NCBI GenBank assembly: GCA_963704835.1
Contig: CAVPHW010000001.1
Location: 248,001 to 312,000, forward strand
From: GCA-2746605 sp963704835
GTDB taxonomy: Bacteria; Bacteroidota; Ignavibacteria; Ignavibacteriales; Melioribacteraceae
DNA: 64,000 nucleotides
Direction of reading: 5' to 3'
The notes under the pieces are model-generated. The model ran no database searches. It was given only the letters and a program-made list of their open reading frames with translations, and was not told where the DNA came from. This document shows positions 7,933 through 19,175 of the stretch, one piece after another. Positions within the stretch are counted from its first letter, which is position 1. Each line of letters begins with the position of its first letter. The translations under genes and the position numbers were made by a program.

Positions 7933-9939
7933 ATGAAAATTAGATTAAATATCCTATTCTTCTTGCCTGTTATTTTCTTCATATCAATTTCCAGTTATAC
8001 ATTTGCTCAAAGCACATTAAACTCCAATTCATTAAAGTCAGTTGAATGTTATACTTCATTGGGCGATAGTCTAAAATCGATATCTCCAGATTCAGCAACT
8101 TATTATTATAAAAAAAGTATCCAACTTTTGGAAGAAAAGCTTAAAGTAAACTTTGATAAAAACATTATTTTCAACAAATCTAAACTACAATTAAAAATTG
8201 GACAAATATTTTACCAACAAAGTAAGTACGAATTTTGTTTAGATTATTTTAATCAAGCACTAGAAACTGCAAAGCTTTCAGAAAATGATTCAATAATGGC
8301 AGAATGTATTTTTAATATTGGTGAATATTGTTTGGAAAATGGAAGTTATCCTGATGCAATAAATTCTTACTTAGAAGCCAATAAACTATATGAAAAAAGC
8401 AAAAACCGTGATGGTATGTTTTGGTCTAACATAGGAATGGGGATTGTTTTTAGAGAGTTGGGTAATAAGGATTTATCATTATTACACAATGAAAAAGCAA
8501 AAAAAATTGCAGAAGAAGAAAAAAACAAACTACACATTGCAATCAGTGAAAATAATATTGCGAATTTATATAACCAAATAGGTGATTATGAAACAGCTCT
8601 AAAGTATTTAATGAAATCACTGAAAAGTTTAAAAGAGCATGGAGCAAAAAAAATTATATCGGATTGCTATGAGAGTATTGGAAATGTTTACAAGGAATTA
8701 AATGATTATTCACGAGCAATTCATTACTATAAGCTTTCAACAGAAATTGCTGAAAAATTAAATGATAAATACAGGCTGCTTTCGCGTTATGCAAACTTAG
8801 CAAACTCATTTGCCGCTTTAAATAATAATGAAAATGCATTGATGTATTTTAGCAAAACTCTGGAACTTGCCCAATCTATAGGCGATAAAGCAAGAATGAG
8901 TGAAATATTTATTATGCTTTCCAATTTTTATAAAAACAATAATGACTTAAATCAAGCACGGAATTATCTGGATAAATCTTTAACTACATCAAAAGAAATT
9001 AGTGATTCAGTTAGTATTGTTTCAGCTTTAAATAAATTAGCGGAACTCTATTTCTTAGAGAAAGACTATAAAAAATCCTTACAATTATCATCGGATGCTT
9101 TTAATATTTCACGAAAAAAAAATTTGCTCAAACTTGTTTCGGAATCTTCAAAAAATATGTCGCAGGCTGCGGCCGGGTTACATGATTTTAAATCAGCCTA
9201 TAATTATTTAAATATTCACAAAGCTGTAAAAGATTCATTATTGAATTTGGAAAAAATTAAAGTGCTTGAAGATACTGAAGCAAAATACAAATTGGAACAA
9301 TTAGAAAATGAAAAAACTAAGGTTGAAAACGAAGCTATAATTGCGGAGAATCAACTTCAGAATAGAAATTTACTCGTTTTAATTTTAGGAATTCTTATCG
9401 CTGCGTCTCTGTTTCTGTTTGGAACCTACTTCATTAAAAAAAGAAATGAAAGAAAAGAAGCCAAAGAGAAAGCAAGTCGATTAACAAAAAAAATTGATTT
9501 GCTAAACTCTCAGCTGAACATTAAAAACAGAGAACTTACAACAAAAGCATTGGTAATTTCTTCTAACAATAAAACATTATCTGAAATTATTGAGTCAATA
9601 AATGAGATTTTAAATAATCAAACGGATGACAAAGAAAAATTAAGGAAGTTAAAAAACAAAATTCAAAACATTTCTGAAGAAGAAAGTTGGCAAGATTTTC
9701 TTCAACATTTTGATGAAGTGCATCCTGCATATTTTAAAAAACTTACTGATAATTACTCTGATTTAACCTCAAGTGAATTAAAAATTTGCGCGTTTCTGAA
9801 AATGAATTTAAACACAAAGGAAATCGCACAAATCACAAATCAAACCGCAAAAAGCATTGAAGTTGCACGAACGAGAATTAGAAAAAAACTTTGCATTGAA
9901 CATGGGAAAAGTTTAACTCAAGTAATTCACAACTTGTAA
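7933..9939 (+). CDS. TPR repeat protein with transmembrane segment and LuxR-type HTH
   Basis: The 668-residue protein has a signal peptide or anchor (about residues 1-25, ending SSYTFAQS), about nine TPR repeats between residues 60 and 430, a coiled coil, one membrane helix at about 477-498, another coiled coil, and a C-terminal helix-turn-helix at about 615-668 (LTSSELKICAFLKMNLNTKE, then KSIEVARTRIRKKL). This is the familiar Bacteroidota design in which external TPRs sense a signal and a cytoplasmic LuxR/GerE-like domain binds DNA. The target is unknown. It is divergent from the FlgO-TPR gene, so the two may form a functional pair. Confidence 0.8.
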   Translation: MKIRLNILFFLPVIFFISISSYTFAQSTLNSNSLKSVECYTSLGDSLKSISPDSATYYYKKSIQLLEEKLKVNFDKNIIFNKSKLQLKIGQIFYQQSKYEFCLDYFNQALETAKLSENDSIMAECIFNIGEYCLENGSYPDAINSYLEANKLYEKSKNRDGMFWSNIGMGIVFRELGNKDLSLLHNEKAKKIAEEEKNKLHIAISENNIANLYNQIGDYETALKYLMKSLKSLKEHGAKKIISDCYESIGNVYKELNDYSRAIHYYKLSTEIAEKLNDKYRLLSRYANLANSFAALNNNENALMYFSKTLELAQSIGDKARMSEIFIMLSNFYKNNNDLNQARNYLDKSLTTSKEISDSVSIVSALNKLAELYFLEKDYKKSLQLSSDAFNISRKKNLLKLVSESSKNMSQAAAGLHDFKSAYNYLNIHKAVKDSLLNLEKIKVLEDTEAKYKLEQLENEKTKVENEAIIAENQLQNRNLLVLILGILIAASLFLFGTYFIKKRNERKEAKEKASRLTKKIDLLNSQLNIKNRELTTKALVISSNNKTLSEIIESINEILNNQTDDKEKLRKLKNKIQNISEEESWQDFLQHFDEVHPAYFKKLTDNYSDLTSSELKICAFLKMNLNTKEIAQITNQTAKSIEVARTRIRKKLCIEHGKSLTQVIHNL

Positions 9940-10053
9940 AACTGCAATTACCAAAATTTTTCAATCTAAACCCAAAATATGTTTTTGAAATGAAGTTACT
10001 CATTCAAATCATAATATGAGTGTTTTTGAAGGGTAGAATGAGTGGTTATGAGT

Positions 10054-10085
10054 GTTGACGGGTCCTTTCATAAAACTTACTTTTG
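10054..10085 (+). promoter_or_regulatory. Bacteroidota-type promoter upstream of the hypothetical gene at 10215
   Basis: GTTG at 10054-10057 and TACTTTTG at 10078-10085 match the Bacteroidota primary sigma consensus (TTTG at -33 and TAnnTTTG at -7) with 20 bases between them. The -7 match is complete. Three direct copies of ATGAGTG (10016, 10038 and 10048) and one inverted copy near 9998 lie immediately upstream and could be an operator. Transcription would begin near 10091, leaving a leader of about 120 bases. Confidence 0.5.
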
Positions 10086-10214
10086 TATAAGCAAATGTAA
10101 CTCAACAATACTTGTTTATTGAAAATTAAACTCTTTCTTCTTCAGTAGAAAAATATTCCAAATCCTATATAACTTTTTATTCAAAACAATATTGTGAATC
10201 AATGGATGAGGTGA

Positions 10215-10553
10215 ATGAAAGTAATTGAAGTGAATAATTCAATGGTAATTTGGAAAACAAAAAATAGACTTAATATCGATATTCTTCATTGTGAATGTTG
10301 TGAGTTTAAAGATGTAACAGAGTTCTGGGTTAAATGGGACCAAGATATAATTGATGTAATAATTAGAATTGAAGTTTATGAATTTATTGATGAAATCTCT
10401 GGAGTTGACGCAATCTTAAATAAAAAAAACGAATGGAATTTTTTAGCAAGTTATAACAATGTTATAGTAAACCAGAAATGGAAATTTATTTTTTCCGGAA
10501 AATTGAAAAATACAAATGAACCATTTAACTCAATTGTTTACTATAAAATTTGA
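10215..10553 (+). CDS. Hypothetical protein, 112 residues
   Basis: The frame begins at an ATG preceded by GAGG. The product has no signal peptide or membrane helix, is rich in Trp and Ile, and carries a HCECCEF cysteine cluster at about residues 25-31. I do not recognise it. It precedes the lipoprotein gene at 10591 by 37 bases and could be cotranscribed with the secreted-protein genes that follow. Confidence 0.55.
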   Translation: MKVIEVNNSMVIWKTKNRLNIDILHCECCEFKDVTEFWVKWDQDIIDVIIRIEVYEFIDEISGVDAILNKKNEWNFLASYNNVIVNQKWKFIFSGKLKNTNEPFNSIVYYKI

Positions 10554-10590
10554 TTGAGCTCGTTTACTCAAAGTTGTCAAGGGAGAAATA

Positions 10591-11037
10591 ATGTCAAATC
10601 TTAGAAAGTTATTGTTAATTAGTGTTGGAGCAATTTTAATTCTCTCTTTAACCCAATGTTGTACATCTCAGAAAGAAATTAGTGAAGAAAGCCAAATTGT
10701 AAACAAGAATCATGTTCCCATCAGGCAATTACCACAAGGAAGTGCCGAAGTAACCGCAACTGCCATTAAACTGATCAAGGAAAATATTATGTCAATAGGT
10801 TTATTCAGAATTGATACAGTAATTGGTTATGGTCCGTCAACCTCCCCAATTGGGGTTGGTTCAGAAATAAAAATCGAGTATGATAGCCAACTCTTTGATA
10901 AAGCTAATAATTCTAAGATGGTATCAATGGAGTTACGGAAACAGTATCGTTTTACCATTCGAGAAAACCCATCTTTACCTGTGGAAAAACCTCATGTAAA
11001 ATGGAAGTTAGTGAAAATTAATAAATTTATAAAATAA
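10591..11037 (+). CDS. Small lipoprotein, paralogue of the gene at 34306 (module copy A)
   Basis: The 148-residue product has a lipoprotein signal peptide ending in LTQCC (lipobox Cys at about residue 23) and a folded part of about 95 residues that opens with LPQGSAEVTATA and ends WKLVKINK. The gene at 34306 encodes a clear relative (APGTAEVSCAI, GYGP/RYGPAT, WKLVKINQ) and is likewise followed at once by a giant BNR protein gene. The conserved pairing suggests that the lipoprotein helps the giant protein at the outer membrane, perhaps in export or anchoring (inference). AAGGGAG precedes the start. The family is unknown to me. Confidence 0.7.
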   Translation: MSNLRKLLLISVGAILILSLTQCCTSQKEISEESQIVNKNHVPIRQLPQGSAEVTATAIKLIKENIMSIGLFRIDTVIGYGPSTSPIGVGSEIKIEYDSQLFDKANNSKMVSMELRKQYRFTIRENPSLPVEKPHVKWKLVKINKFIK

Positions 11038-11051
11038 TGGGAGATATAAGA

Positions 11052-14000
11052 ATGAAAAAGATTAATAATAGATTTACTTTATATGTGCTCTCCATTGCTC
11101 TTAGTTTATTATTTATTCTTCCAAACACGGATAGGCAAATTGAAAAGGTGAGGAAGATTGACAGGGTTAGATCAACTTCCTCCCCAAAAACTGGAATAGA
11201 ATCAAAAAAGGCACGTTGGGAATTTTTTCATACAATGTTAAAAGATCCTGCAACTGGAAAAATTCCAGAGGGGATTAGGCAAAAAGAATTAGGTTTTGCT
11301 AAAAAGCTAAAAAAAGAAAACAAGTCCTTATCAAAAGGGTTTGATCTTGGGTGGAAAGAAGCCGGCCCTATTGATGTTGGCGGAAGGACGAGAGCTTTGG
11401 CAATTGATATTGCAAATCCCAACACTATATTAGCTGGTGGTATTACCGGTGGAATTTGGAAGTCTACTAATAAGGGTGTTACTTGGCAGATGAAAAGCAC
11501 TACCAACCAGATACTAAGTGTAACCACCATGGCACAAGATCCTAGAACTGGACATACTAATACTTGGTATTACGGTACTGGAGAATTTTTCTGGGGTAAT
11601 TCTGCTACAGACAGAGGAAGTACAACTTTATTTCCAGGGGATGGAATTTATAAATCTACAGATAATGGTGAAAATTGGAATATCTTGCCAATAACGGATG
11701 GAACTAATCCAACACAATGGAACAAACCATTCGATTTTGTATTAAAAATTATGGTTAGTCCAACAACAGGAAGCATTTTTGTTTCAACTTTTGGTAATGG
11801 AATTTATAGATCAACCGACGGTGGAAATTCTTTCTCAACTGTTCTTGGTGGAGATTACAACCATATGTTTAGTGATATTGATATTTCGTCAAACGGTATG
11901 ATTGCGGTAATTGTATCATCCACATGGAAAGATACAACTCCAAAAACACTCCAGGATTATATAAATCTACTAATGATGGTGAAAACTGGACGAATATAAC
12001 ACCGACGGTATTTCCTCAACAACATTATAGAAGCATCATTAAACTAGCTCCATCTAATCCAAGCATAGCTTATATGTTAGTCTATACATGGGAATTAAAA
12101 AATGAAAAATATGATGATGTTCGATTTTTGAAATTTAATTTTAATAGTGGAACAGCTGAAGACAGATCGGCGAATCTGCCGATATTCCCATTCTTTGGTG
12201 ATGAAATGTGGTTTGACACTCAGAATAATTATAACATGGCATTAGCAGTAAAGCCCGATGATGAAAATTTTGTTCTCATTGGAGCAACTAATTTATATCG
12301 ATCAACGAACGGTTTTGCATCAAAACCTACAAACCAAAAGCTTGACTGGATTGGGGGCTATCATCCTGATAATTTTGATTACCCTAATCTTCATGCAGAT
12401 ATTCATTCATATGTTTTTGATCCAACAAATCCCAATGCTATGTGGTGGGGGCATGATGGAGGTTTAAGCTATACTACCGATATTCTAAATACTAGTTTCT
12501 CAACCTACTTTCCATGGGAAAATAAAAATAATGGATATAATGTTACTCAGTTCTATACTATTTCTATTCCTCAACAAGCTGGCGATAATAGAATAATGGG
12601 AGGAACTCAGGATAATGGAAGTCCCTCTTTCAAATTTGATGGAACGATTACATCAAAATCTTATGATGTAAGCTCTGGTGATGGTGCCTACTGTTATTTT
12701 GGAGCAAATTATCCTTACGTATCAACACAAAATGGAACATTTCTTAGGACTACATATGATGATTCAGGAAATCCTGTAAGAGAATATCCTAATTATAGCA
12801 ATATTACACCTATTGATGCTAAGGGAATGCTATTCATCAATCCTTTTGCTATTGATCCTAGTGATGAAAATATAGTGCTCTATTCTGCAGGTAAAGATTT
12901 GTGGCGCAACAATCAATTAAACTCGCTTCCAAATAACCCAGATTTTTCCAAAGGATTATCTGATGGTTGGACCAAACTTGCGAACCTTACTCTAGCAGAT
13001 GGATTTAGCATTTCTACTTTGGCATTCACCAGGAGTAATCCTTCCCATAGATTATATTATGGAGCGAGCGACAGAAATGAATCACCAGGACCACCCAAAA
13101 TCTTTAAGTTGAACAATGCAAACACTGCAACAAGTGGCGCGATTGAAATTTCAATTGTTGGGGCCGCAAGTGGTGCATATGTTCACAATATTTCAGTAAA
13201 CCCAGATAATGGTGATGAAATATTAGTAATATTTTCCAATTACAATATTCCTGGAATCTATTATTCCAATAATGGAGGACAGACATTTTCTTCAGTTGAA
13301 GGTAATTTAGAAGGGAATGAAACCAACCCTGGTCCTTCAATAAGATCATCAACTATTCTAAACACCGGCAGTGGTACATTATATTTGGTTGCAACTAGTA
13401 TTGGCGTTTATTCAACTTCACTACTAAATGGCTCACAGACTGTATGGAGTTTAGAAGGAGCAACCTCAATTGGGAATGTAGTAGTTGAAACAATTACTTC
13501 AAGGCAATCTGATGGAACAATAGTTGCCGGAACTCATGGAAGAGGTGCATTTATTGCAAAAGTCACAACTGCTGGTACTGCAGCTGCCTCTGTGAATGTG
13601 AGTTCATTAACTCTTCATTCCAACCCTGGTTCAACTGGGAACTCAAGTTTTATTCTGAGTAATACAGGAGAAGGAACCTTGAATTACAGTATTAGTGTTA
13701 CGGGTAGTTTTGGTGGTGCTTTGTTGAAAGCCGATAATACTCGCTATGTACTACATAAGGCAGAGTTGGCTTCAACAGTATATGATAAGTTTAGACAAAA
13801 AAGTAATTTTGCAAAATCTAGAACAAAACCAAAATATACTAAGGTAAAAAATGCAAACAGTATAAGTACACCCTATTCAATAGAAGGAAATGATTATTTG
13901 TTCTTGGATGATGGTGATTCAAGTTCAGATACTTTTGTGGGTTGGGGCGATGGAACTGACTTCAATTGGTATAATGAATTTACCGTATCTGGATTTAGCT

Positions 14001-15103
14001 TCGAAATGGACTCTTTTCAGTTTTATTTAAGAACGGAACAAGTTTATTCGAATGATATTTATGCTGCAATTTATGATCAAAGTTTCAATTTGCTTTCAGA
14101 AGGTTATCTTTCTTTTGGCTTATCTGCTTCGGGTAGTTGGCATACTATCACTTTGAATCCAACCTTACAATTTAGTGATGGCGAAACATTCTACATAGAA
14201 CTTTATAGCTATAGTTTAATTCCTTATCCAGCAGGTACAGATACTGATGCTCAAGTAAAAAATAAAAGCTATTATTTTGATGGAACTGATTGGCTCAATT
14301 TGAACACAATATCTGGTTTTGAAAATGGAGCCTTTTTAATAAGAGCTATTGGAACAATTGGGGGAGGAGGTGGTGGAAACCAAAATCCGAATGCAGTTGC
14401 CAATGTCTCTAAAAAGCAAGTAGAAGTAAATGAACCAATAACATTTGATGGTTCTCAATCATATGATAATGATGGGCAGGTAGTTTCTTATTCATGGAAT
14501 TTTGGAGATGGTAGCACAAGTACTCAAAAAATTGCTACTCATTCGTACTCGCAACCAAATACATATAATTATTCATTAACTGTTACAGATAACCAAGGAT
14601 CAACTGGAAAAGCAACCGGACAAATAATTGTTAGCGGCTCTTCTATTCAATATGTTACTTGTAATCCACCAAGTGGAACTATAGCACCGGGAGGCGCACA
14701 AAATATTACGATAACACTTAATGCACAAAATATTCAAGCAGGGACTTACAAAGGTCAAGTTAATATTACAACAAATGGCGGAAATATTACAATTCCAATT
14801 GATTATTTAGTTAATGTTGAACAATTATCTTCTCTTCCTAAGGTTTATAATTTGAGCCAGAATTATCCAAATCCATTTAATCCAACTACCAACATTGAAT
14901 TTTCATTACCTAAATCATCTAAAGTTAGTTTGAAAATATTTGATCTTTTAGGTAAAGAAGTTGCTTCTTTAATAGATGAAAATCAAACTGCTGGTACTTA
15001 TAAAGTTAGTTTTGATGGAACAAAGCTAGCTAGTGGTGTTTATTACTATCGAATTGAAGCTGAAGAATATATTGAATCAAAAAAAATGGTTCTACTAAAG
15101 TAA
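11052..15103 (+). pseudogene. Giant secreted BNR/sortilin-like propeller protein with PKD and T9SS domains, frameshifted (copy A)
   Basis: Two overlapping frames (to 11999, and from about 11924 to 15103) form one gene of about 1,350 codons. The break is at an A5 run, 11942-11946, where one base is missing relative to the paralogue at 34758. Start 11052 follows GGGAG with eight bases between. The product has a signal anchor, Asp-box/BNR repeats (GGIWKSTNKGVTW, GIYKSTDNGENW) forming a propeller over about residues 90-830, a PKD domain near 1110-1190 (YSWNFGDGST), an immunoglobulin-like segment, and a T9SS C-terminal domain (LSQNYPNPFNPTT) ending KKMVLLK. It would be exported to the cell surface or medium. 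The substrate is unknown. Whether the break is real or a sequencing error cannot be told from one sequence. Confidence 0.8.
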
Positions 15104-15165
15104 TTTGTGAGATATAAATTGGAAGAACACGAGTCTTCATCCAATATAACTCAATGGAGAATGAA

Positions 15166-16791
15166 ATGGCTATTGAAAAGTTATCTCTAAAAATATTTTC
15201 AACTATATTTTTGTTTACATTCCTGATTTACTCTCTAGAAATCAATTTACATGCAGCTGATGATAAGTCAGAATTAAAACTTCTAGTTACTCCAAACATT
15301 ACGGGGGAAAGGATATTTTTTGTGCGCAAGCATAACACTTCTGGAATGAGAGTGGGTGATATTTATTCAATGAATTCAAATGGAGGAGAGGTACAACAGA
15401 TTACAAATTTTTCCAAAGATCTTTTTATCACGGAACTCCCATCAATTTCAAGAGATGGAAAAAAACTTGCTTTTATTTCAAACTATGCAGAGTGGAAAAG
15501 TTCAAACTATGCAGATGCATTTATTGCAGATTTATATACTGGTAATATTAAAAGAGTTACTGGCTATGAGAAAATATCTCAAAATACAGAAACAGGCACA
15601 GTTAATGTTACAGTTGTTGATCCCAAAGGGTATGCACTAACTCCTTCTGCAATCCGAATATCTTTTAGCGGATGCAATAATTTTATCGCAGGGAACACTG
15701 CTACTCTAACTGTTCCAGCAAATGAAGAAGTATGGATTAAAGCAATTGTTGCCAGAGGTAAGGGAGATATTAAAGTAGTAAAACTAACGGCAGGCAGCTC
15801 CACTTCGGTTCAGTTAGACTTATCTGCAGGAACAATAACTGCCGAATCATGCTCTCCCTCTTTTAACGGGGATTATCTTGCAGTTTCAAGAAATAGTGAA
15901 AACATGAATTTTCCCTGGAATAAGATTCTAATTTGGAATACAAAGACACGACTGCCAATTGCTGAAGTAGGCGGTTTGAAATTGGGTGGCGATATATACC
16001 CTGCATATTCTCCAGATGATTCGAAGTTAGCTTTTGGTACTGGCGAATCTTTTATTAATTCACTCGGAATCGTTTCCACAGGTAATATTACAGCTCAACC
16101 CGAATTATTAGCTTTTGGAAATATACTCGGTTTTCAAGCCTTCTGCTCACAACCTGCCTGGTCTCCAGACGGAAATGAAGTGGCATTCATTTACACAATA
16201 TTAAGTGGCCTTGAAATACAATCGAATATTTATAAAGTGTCAATTAATAGTGGGAATTCAACTCAGTTAACCTATTACTCGGGGAACGAAATTGTTTCTA
16301 AACCCTCATATTCACCAGATGGGAGTAAAATAGCTTTTACATATCTAAAATCTAACAATAACGTATTTGCTTTAACTGATTTAATTAATGGAACATATTT
16401 AAGCAATATATATACTATATCTTCAAATGGAGGAAATACAACCGCACTTACAAATGATGGAAATTCACTTGATCCATATTGGGGTTATGTAAATCCAACG
16501 GTAGTGGTTGAGGAAACTAAAATTGAAAATGAATTTAATCTTAGTCAAAATTATCCTAATCCGTTTAATCCAACAACCACAATAGATTTTTCAATCCCAG
16601 TAAGTACAAAAGTAACATTAAAAATATTTGATGTTTTGGGAAACGAAGTAACAACACTTATTCATGAATACAAAACTGCTGGAAGTTATAAGGCTGAGTT
16701 TAATGGCTCAAACCTTTCAAGTGGAATATATTTTTACCGACTTGAAACAAGTGAATTTATGCAATTAAGAAAAATGGTATTGCTCAAATAA
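15166..16791 (+). CDS. Secreted PD40/TolB-type beta-propeller protein with T9SS domain
   Basis: Start 15166 is preferred because GGAG lies six bases upstream. An in-frame ATG at 15154 overlaps that site. The product of 541 residues has a signal peptide (about residues 1-30, ending LHAAD), PD40/WD40-like repeats (DIYSMNSNGGEVQQITNF, SISRDGKKLAFIS, YSPDGSKIAFTY), a beta-sandwich insertion near residues 135-220 (GTVNVTVVDPKGYAL), and a T9SS C-terminal domain at about 460-541. It should be secreted. It lies between the giant BNR gene and a lipoprotein gene on the same strand. The insertion is unusual within a PD40 propeller and resembles a carboxypeptidase-regulatory-like fold. Confidence 0.8.
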   Translation: MAIEKLSLKIFSTIFLFTFLIYSLEINLHAADDKSELKLLVTPNITGERIFFVRKHNTSGMRVGDIYSMNSNGGEVQQITNFSKDLFITELPSISRDGKKLAFISNYAEWKSSNYADAFIADLYTGNIKRVTGYEKISQNTETGTVNVTVVDPKGYALTPSAIRISFSGCNNFIAGNTATLTVPANEEVWIKAIVARGKGDIKVVKLTAGSSTSVQLDLSAGTITAESCSPSFNGDYLAVSRNSENMNFPWNKILIWNTKTRLPIAEVGGLKLGGDIYPAYSPDDSKLAFGTGESFINSLGIVSTGNITAQPELLAFGNILGFQAFCSQPAWSPDGNEVAFIYTILSGLEIQSNIYKVSINSGNSTQLTYYSGNEIVSKPSYSPDGSKIAFTYLKSNNNVFALTDLINGTYLSNIYTISSNGGNTTALTNDGNSLDPYWGYVNPTVVVEETKIENEFNLSQNYPNPFNPTTTIDFSIPVSTKVTLKIFDVLGNEVTTLIHEYKTAGSYKAEFNGSNLSSGIYFYRLETSEFMQLRKMVLLK

Positions 16792-16849
16792 CTATTCGAG
16801 ATAAATTTATAGAAATATAAAAAATACTAACAATAGATGTATTAAATAT

Positions 16850-17983
16850 ATGAACCCAAAGAAATTATTAATAATTCTAGTTTTATTCCTCCTAAGCTGC
16901 GGTAACAATAATGAAGGCGCAGAAGAAAAAACCAATGGAATTAGTGTTCGAAATGTGAAAGGAAACAATCTCAAAAATAGCTCAACTATTGTTTTCGAAA
17001 GAAAATCAGAACCAAGAGAAAATGCTTTTAGTTTGCTGGTTCCAAAAGGTTGGCAAATTGATGGAGGAATATTTCGCATTGATCCAAATACGCAAGGCGG
17101 ACCATCGCAGTCTATTGCTGCAAAATTAGACTTTACAATCAAAAAAGATAATGAAGGGAGTGTAATGTTCCGTTGGTTGCCGGATGTTCTTTTCTTTGAT
17201 GCAAGAAATAGTCCAGCCGGACAAATGGGTCTTTTCCCTGAAGGGAGCAATTATCAAGGAATGACTGTTTACAATTTAATGAGCGCAGAAGATTTTATAA
17301 ATAGAGTGGCTTTTCCGTATGCTCATCCCAATGCAAGAAATGTGCAAATTATTGAAAAGAAAAATCTACAAAAATTGGCTTCTAGCTATGAAAGAAGAGT
17401 TAAACTAGCAATGCCATATTTAACAATGAGTTATAATGCCGCTTACCTTAAAATTAGATATAACGAAAACGGTAAAGTTTATGATGAATATATGTTAACA
17501 TTAATAGAAAATTGGGGTCAGCTCGGTGCTGGAATGTGGGGTAACAAAGAAACATTTATAGTTAGGGCTCCACAAGGTGAATTGAATAATTGGGAATCGA
17601 TTTTTAGTGTTGTACAAAATTCTGTTAAATTAAATATTAATTGGCTAATTGGTGAGATCAAAGGACAAGCTATTCGAGGACAAATAGTTGCCGATACACA
17701 AAAGGAAATTCAAAGAATTGGAAGAGAAATTAATGAACATAAACAAAAAACAATGGCAGAAATTAATAATGATATGTTTTTAACACTTACAGAAAAAGAA
17801 GAATATGTTAACCCATATACAAATGAAATTGAAGTTGGTACAAATCAATGGAAACACAGATGGGTTAATGAAGGAGGGGATGTAATTTATACAGATGAAG
17901 AAAGTTATAACCCAAATATTGATATCAATCTAAATAGATCATACTTCAAAAGGAGTAAAATCAGAGAGAGATTTCCAAATTAA
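16850..17983 (+). CDS. Lipoprotein of unknown function
   Basis: The 377-residue product has a typical lipoprotein signal peptide with lipobox LLSC (Cys at about residue 17). The mature part starts with a PsbP-like opening (NAFSLLVPKGWQIDGGIFRI) and ends in a charged helical stretch (about residues 285-315) and a Tyr/Asn-rich tail. No known domain can be named with confidence. The gene is followed 48 bases later by the outer-membrane barrel gene, so it may be part of the same envelope operon. Confidence 0.65.
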   Translation: MNPKKLLIILVLFLLSCGNNNEGAEEKTNGISVRNVKGNNLKNSSTIVFERKSEPRENAFSLLVPKGWQIDGGIFRIDPNTQGGPSQSIAAKLDFTIKKDNEGSVMFRWLPDVLFFDARNSPAGQMGLFPEGSNYQGMTVYNLMSAEDFINRVAFPYAHPNARNVQIIEKKNLQKLASSYERRVKLAMPYLTMSYNAAYLKIRYNENGKVYDEYMLTLIENWGQLGAGMWGNKETFIVRAPQGELNNWESIFSVVQNSVKLNINWLIGEIKGQAIRGQIVADTQKEIQRIGREINEHKQKTMAEINNDMFLTLTEKEEYVNPYTNEIEVGTNQWKHRWVNEGGDVIYTDEESYNPNIDINLNRSYFKRSKIRERFPN

Positions 17984-18031
17984 GAAGTCTTAAAATTAAA
18001 AAAATAAACAACCATAATTAAGGAGCATCCT

Positions 18032-18659
18032 ATGAAAAAATTAACAGTATATAATAACCCTAATTTTATTTTTCTTTTTTGCTAGCGCTTCATTTGCACA
18101 AAGTATTAAAATAGGTCCAAGAATTACCGGCAATATGAACATTTATAATCAAGATGGATTAACTGGCACGTGGAGTGGTATTGGAATAGGTATAGGCGGA
18201 GCTGTGGATATTTTATTTTCTAGAACAATTGGATTACTGGTAAACATAACTGTATTTGATATGAAAAATTTTTCGAATACTCAAACACAAGGGACAACAA
18301 CTCAAGAAAGTTCACTATCACTTTCTTACTTGTCAATTGATCCTTTATTTAAGGCAGAATTCAGTGGATTTTATTTAGTCGGTGGACCTTCTCTTGCCGT
18401 TAAACTAAGTTCAAGTGGAGAAAACAGCACTGTTGTTACGGGACAAGCCCCAAATATACAACCAATAAATATTGAGACTGAATCTATAAAATTTGATATA
18501 GCTGTGGGAACAGGATATAATTTTAAGGTTTCACAAGATGTTACATTGGGTTCTGATTTTATGGCTTATATTCCTCTTTCCAATACGTATAATACTCCCG
18601 GAATTGGTAATAGCACATTATCATTAAAGTTGGGAGTATCAGTTAAGTTTTCAATTTAA
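18032..18659 (+). pseudogene. Outer-membrane beta-barrel protein with frameshift in the signal peptide (copy A)
   Basis: From ATG 18032 (AGGAG at 18021-18025) the frame hits TAG after 17 codons. Removing one base near 18048-18055 restores a signal peptide (IITLILFFFFASASFAQ) continuous with the intact frame to 18659. The corrected product is 208 residues, exactly the length of the paralogue at 32899. Alternating hydrophobic strands ending in LKLGVSVKFSI are typical of small Bacteroidota outer-membrane barrels. Without the correction the protein would start at an internal ATG (18135) with no export signal and probably not be functional. Confidence 0.75.
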
Positions 18660-18682
18660 TACAAAGATAATTGGAGGATGAG

Positions 18683-19108
18683 ATGAAAAAAATATTTTTG
18701 TTTTCGGGGTTTTTTTTATTGCTTTTAATTTATGCTTGTAGTGATGACGCTGTAAGCGGTGTTACTTCTCCACTTGGAGGAGGAATTGGAGGAACAGGCG
18801 GAACCGGGACAGTTACTATTACTATTAGTTCCAGAGTGGGACAGCAAGGAGAAACTATTTTTAGCGGAACTCCAAGTGCGGCAGTAACATTATCTACGTT
18901 AACAGTAAGCGTACCCGCCCAACAATATTCAGAAAGTTTTAATTTTGATGGAACAACTGTAGTAAATGCAAATGTAACTGAAGATCTTGTGCAATATCCA
19001 GCAAATAGCGGAGTTGCAAGGGGACAACAATGGACTTTTCAATTTCAAGGCACATTAGCAAGCAACAATCAAGCTTATAATGTTACAGCTAATTATACAA
19101 TTCCATAA
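18683..19108 (+). CDS. Small glycine-rich lipoprotein (copy A)
   Basis: The ATG at 18683 is chosen over 18671 because GGAGG lies just upstream. The 141-residue product has lipobox LIYAC (Cys at about residue 19), a glycine-rich linker (SPLGGGIGGTGGTG), and a beta-rich domain ending in VTANYTIP. The gene at 33548 encodes a relative with the same layout. In both places it directly follows a beta-barrel gene, which suggests a barrel-lipoprotein pair. The function is unknown. Confidence 0.68.
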   Translation: MKKIFLFSGFFLLLLIYACSDDAVSGVTSPLGGGIGGTGGTGTVTITISSRVGQQGETIFSGTPSAAVTLSTLTVSVPAQQYSESFNFDGTTVVNANVTEDLVQYPANSGVARGQQWTFQFQGTLASNNQAYNVTANYTIP

Positions 19109-19136
19109 AGTGTATTGTTAAAATTAAACTAAACTA

Positions 19137-19175
19137 AAATGTAGGTTATATTATAAAAAAATAGCCTACATTTTT
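19137..19175 (+). terminator. Terminator after the barrel-lipoprotein pair
   Basis: AAATGTAGGTTA pairs with TAGCCTACATTT (12 bp, one G-T pair) around an A/T-rich loop and runs into a T tract. The remaining bases up to the sigma factor gene (19176-19502) hold no frame or motif I can support. Confidence 0.75.

Noticed and set aside
11942..11946. A run as a programmed -1 frameshift site in the giant BNR gene
   Set aside because: No X-XXY-YYZ heptamer is in frame, and the paralogue is continuous at this place. A plain indel is simpler.
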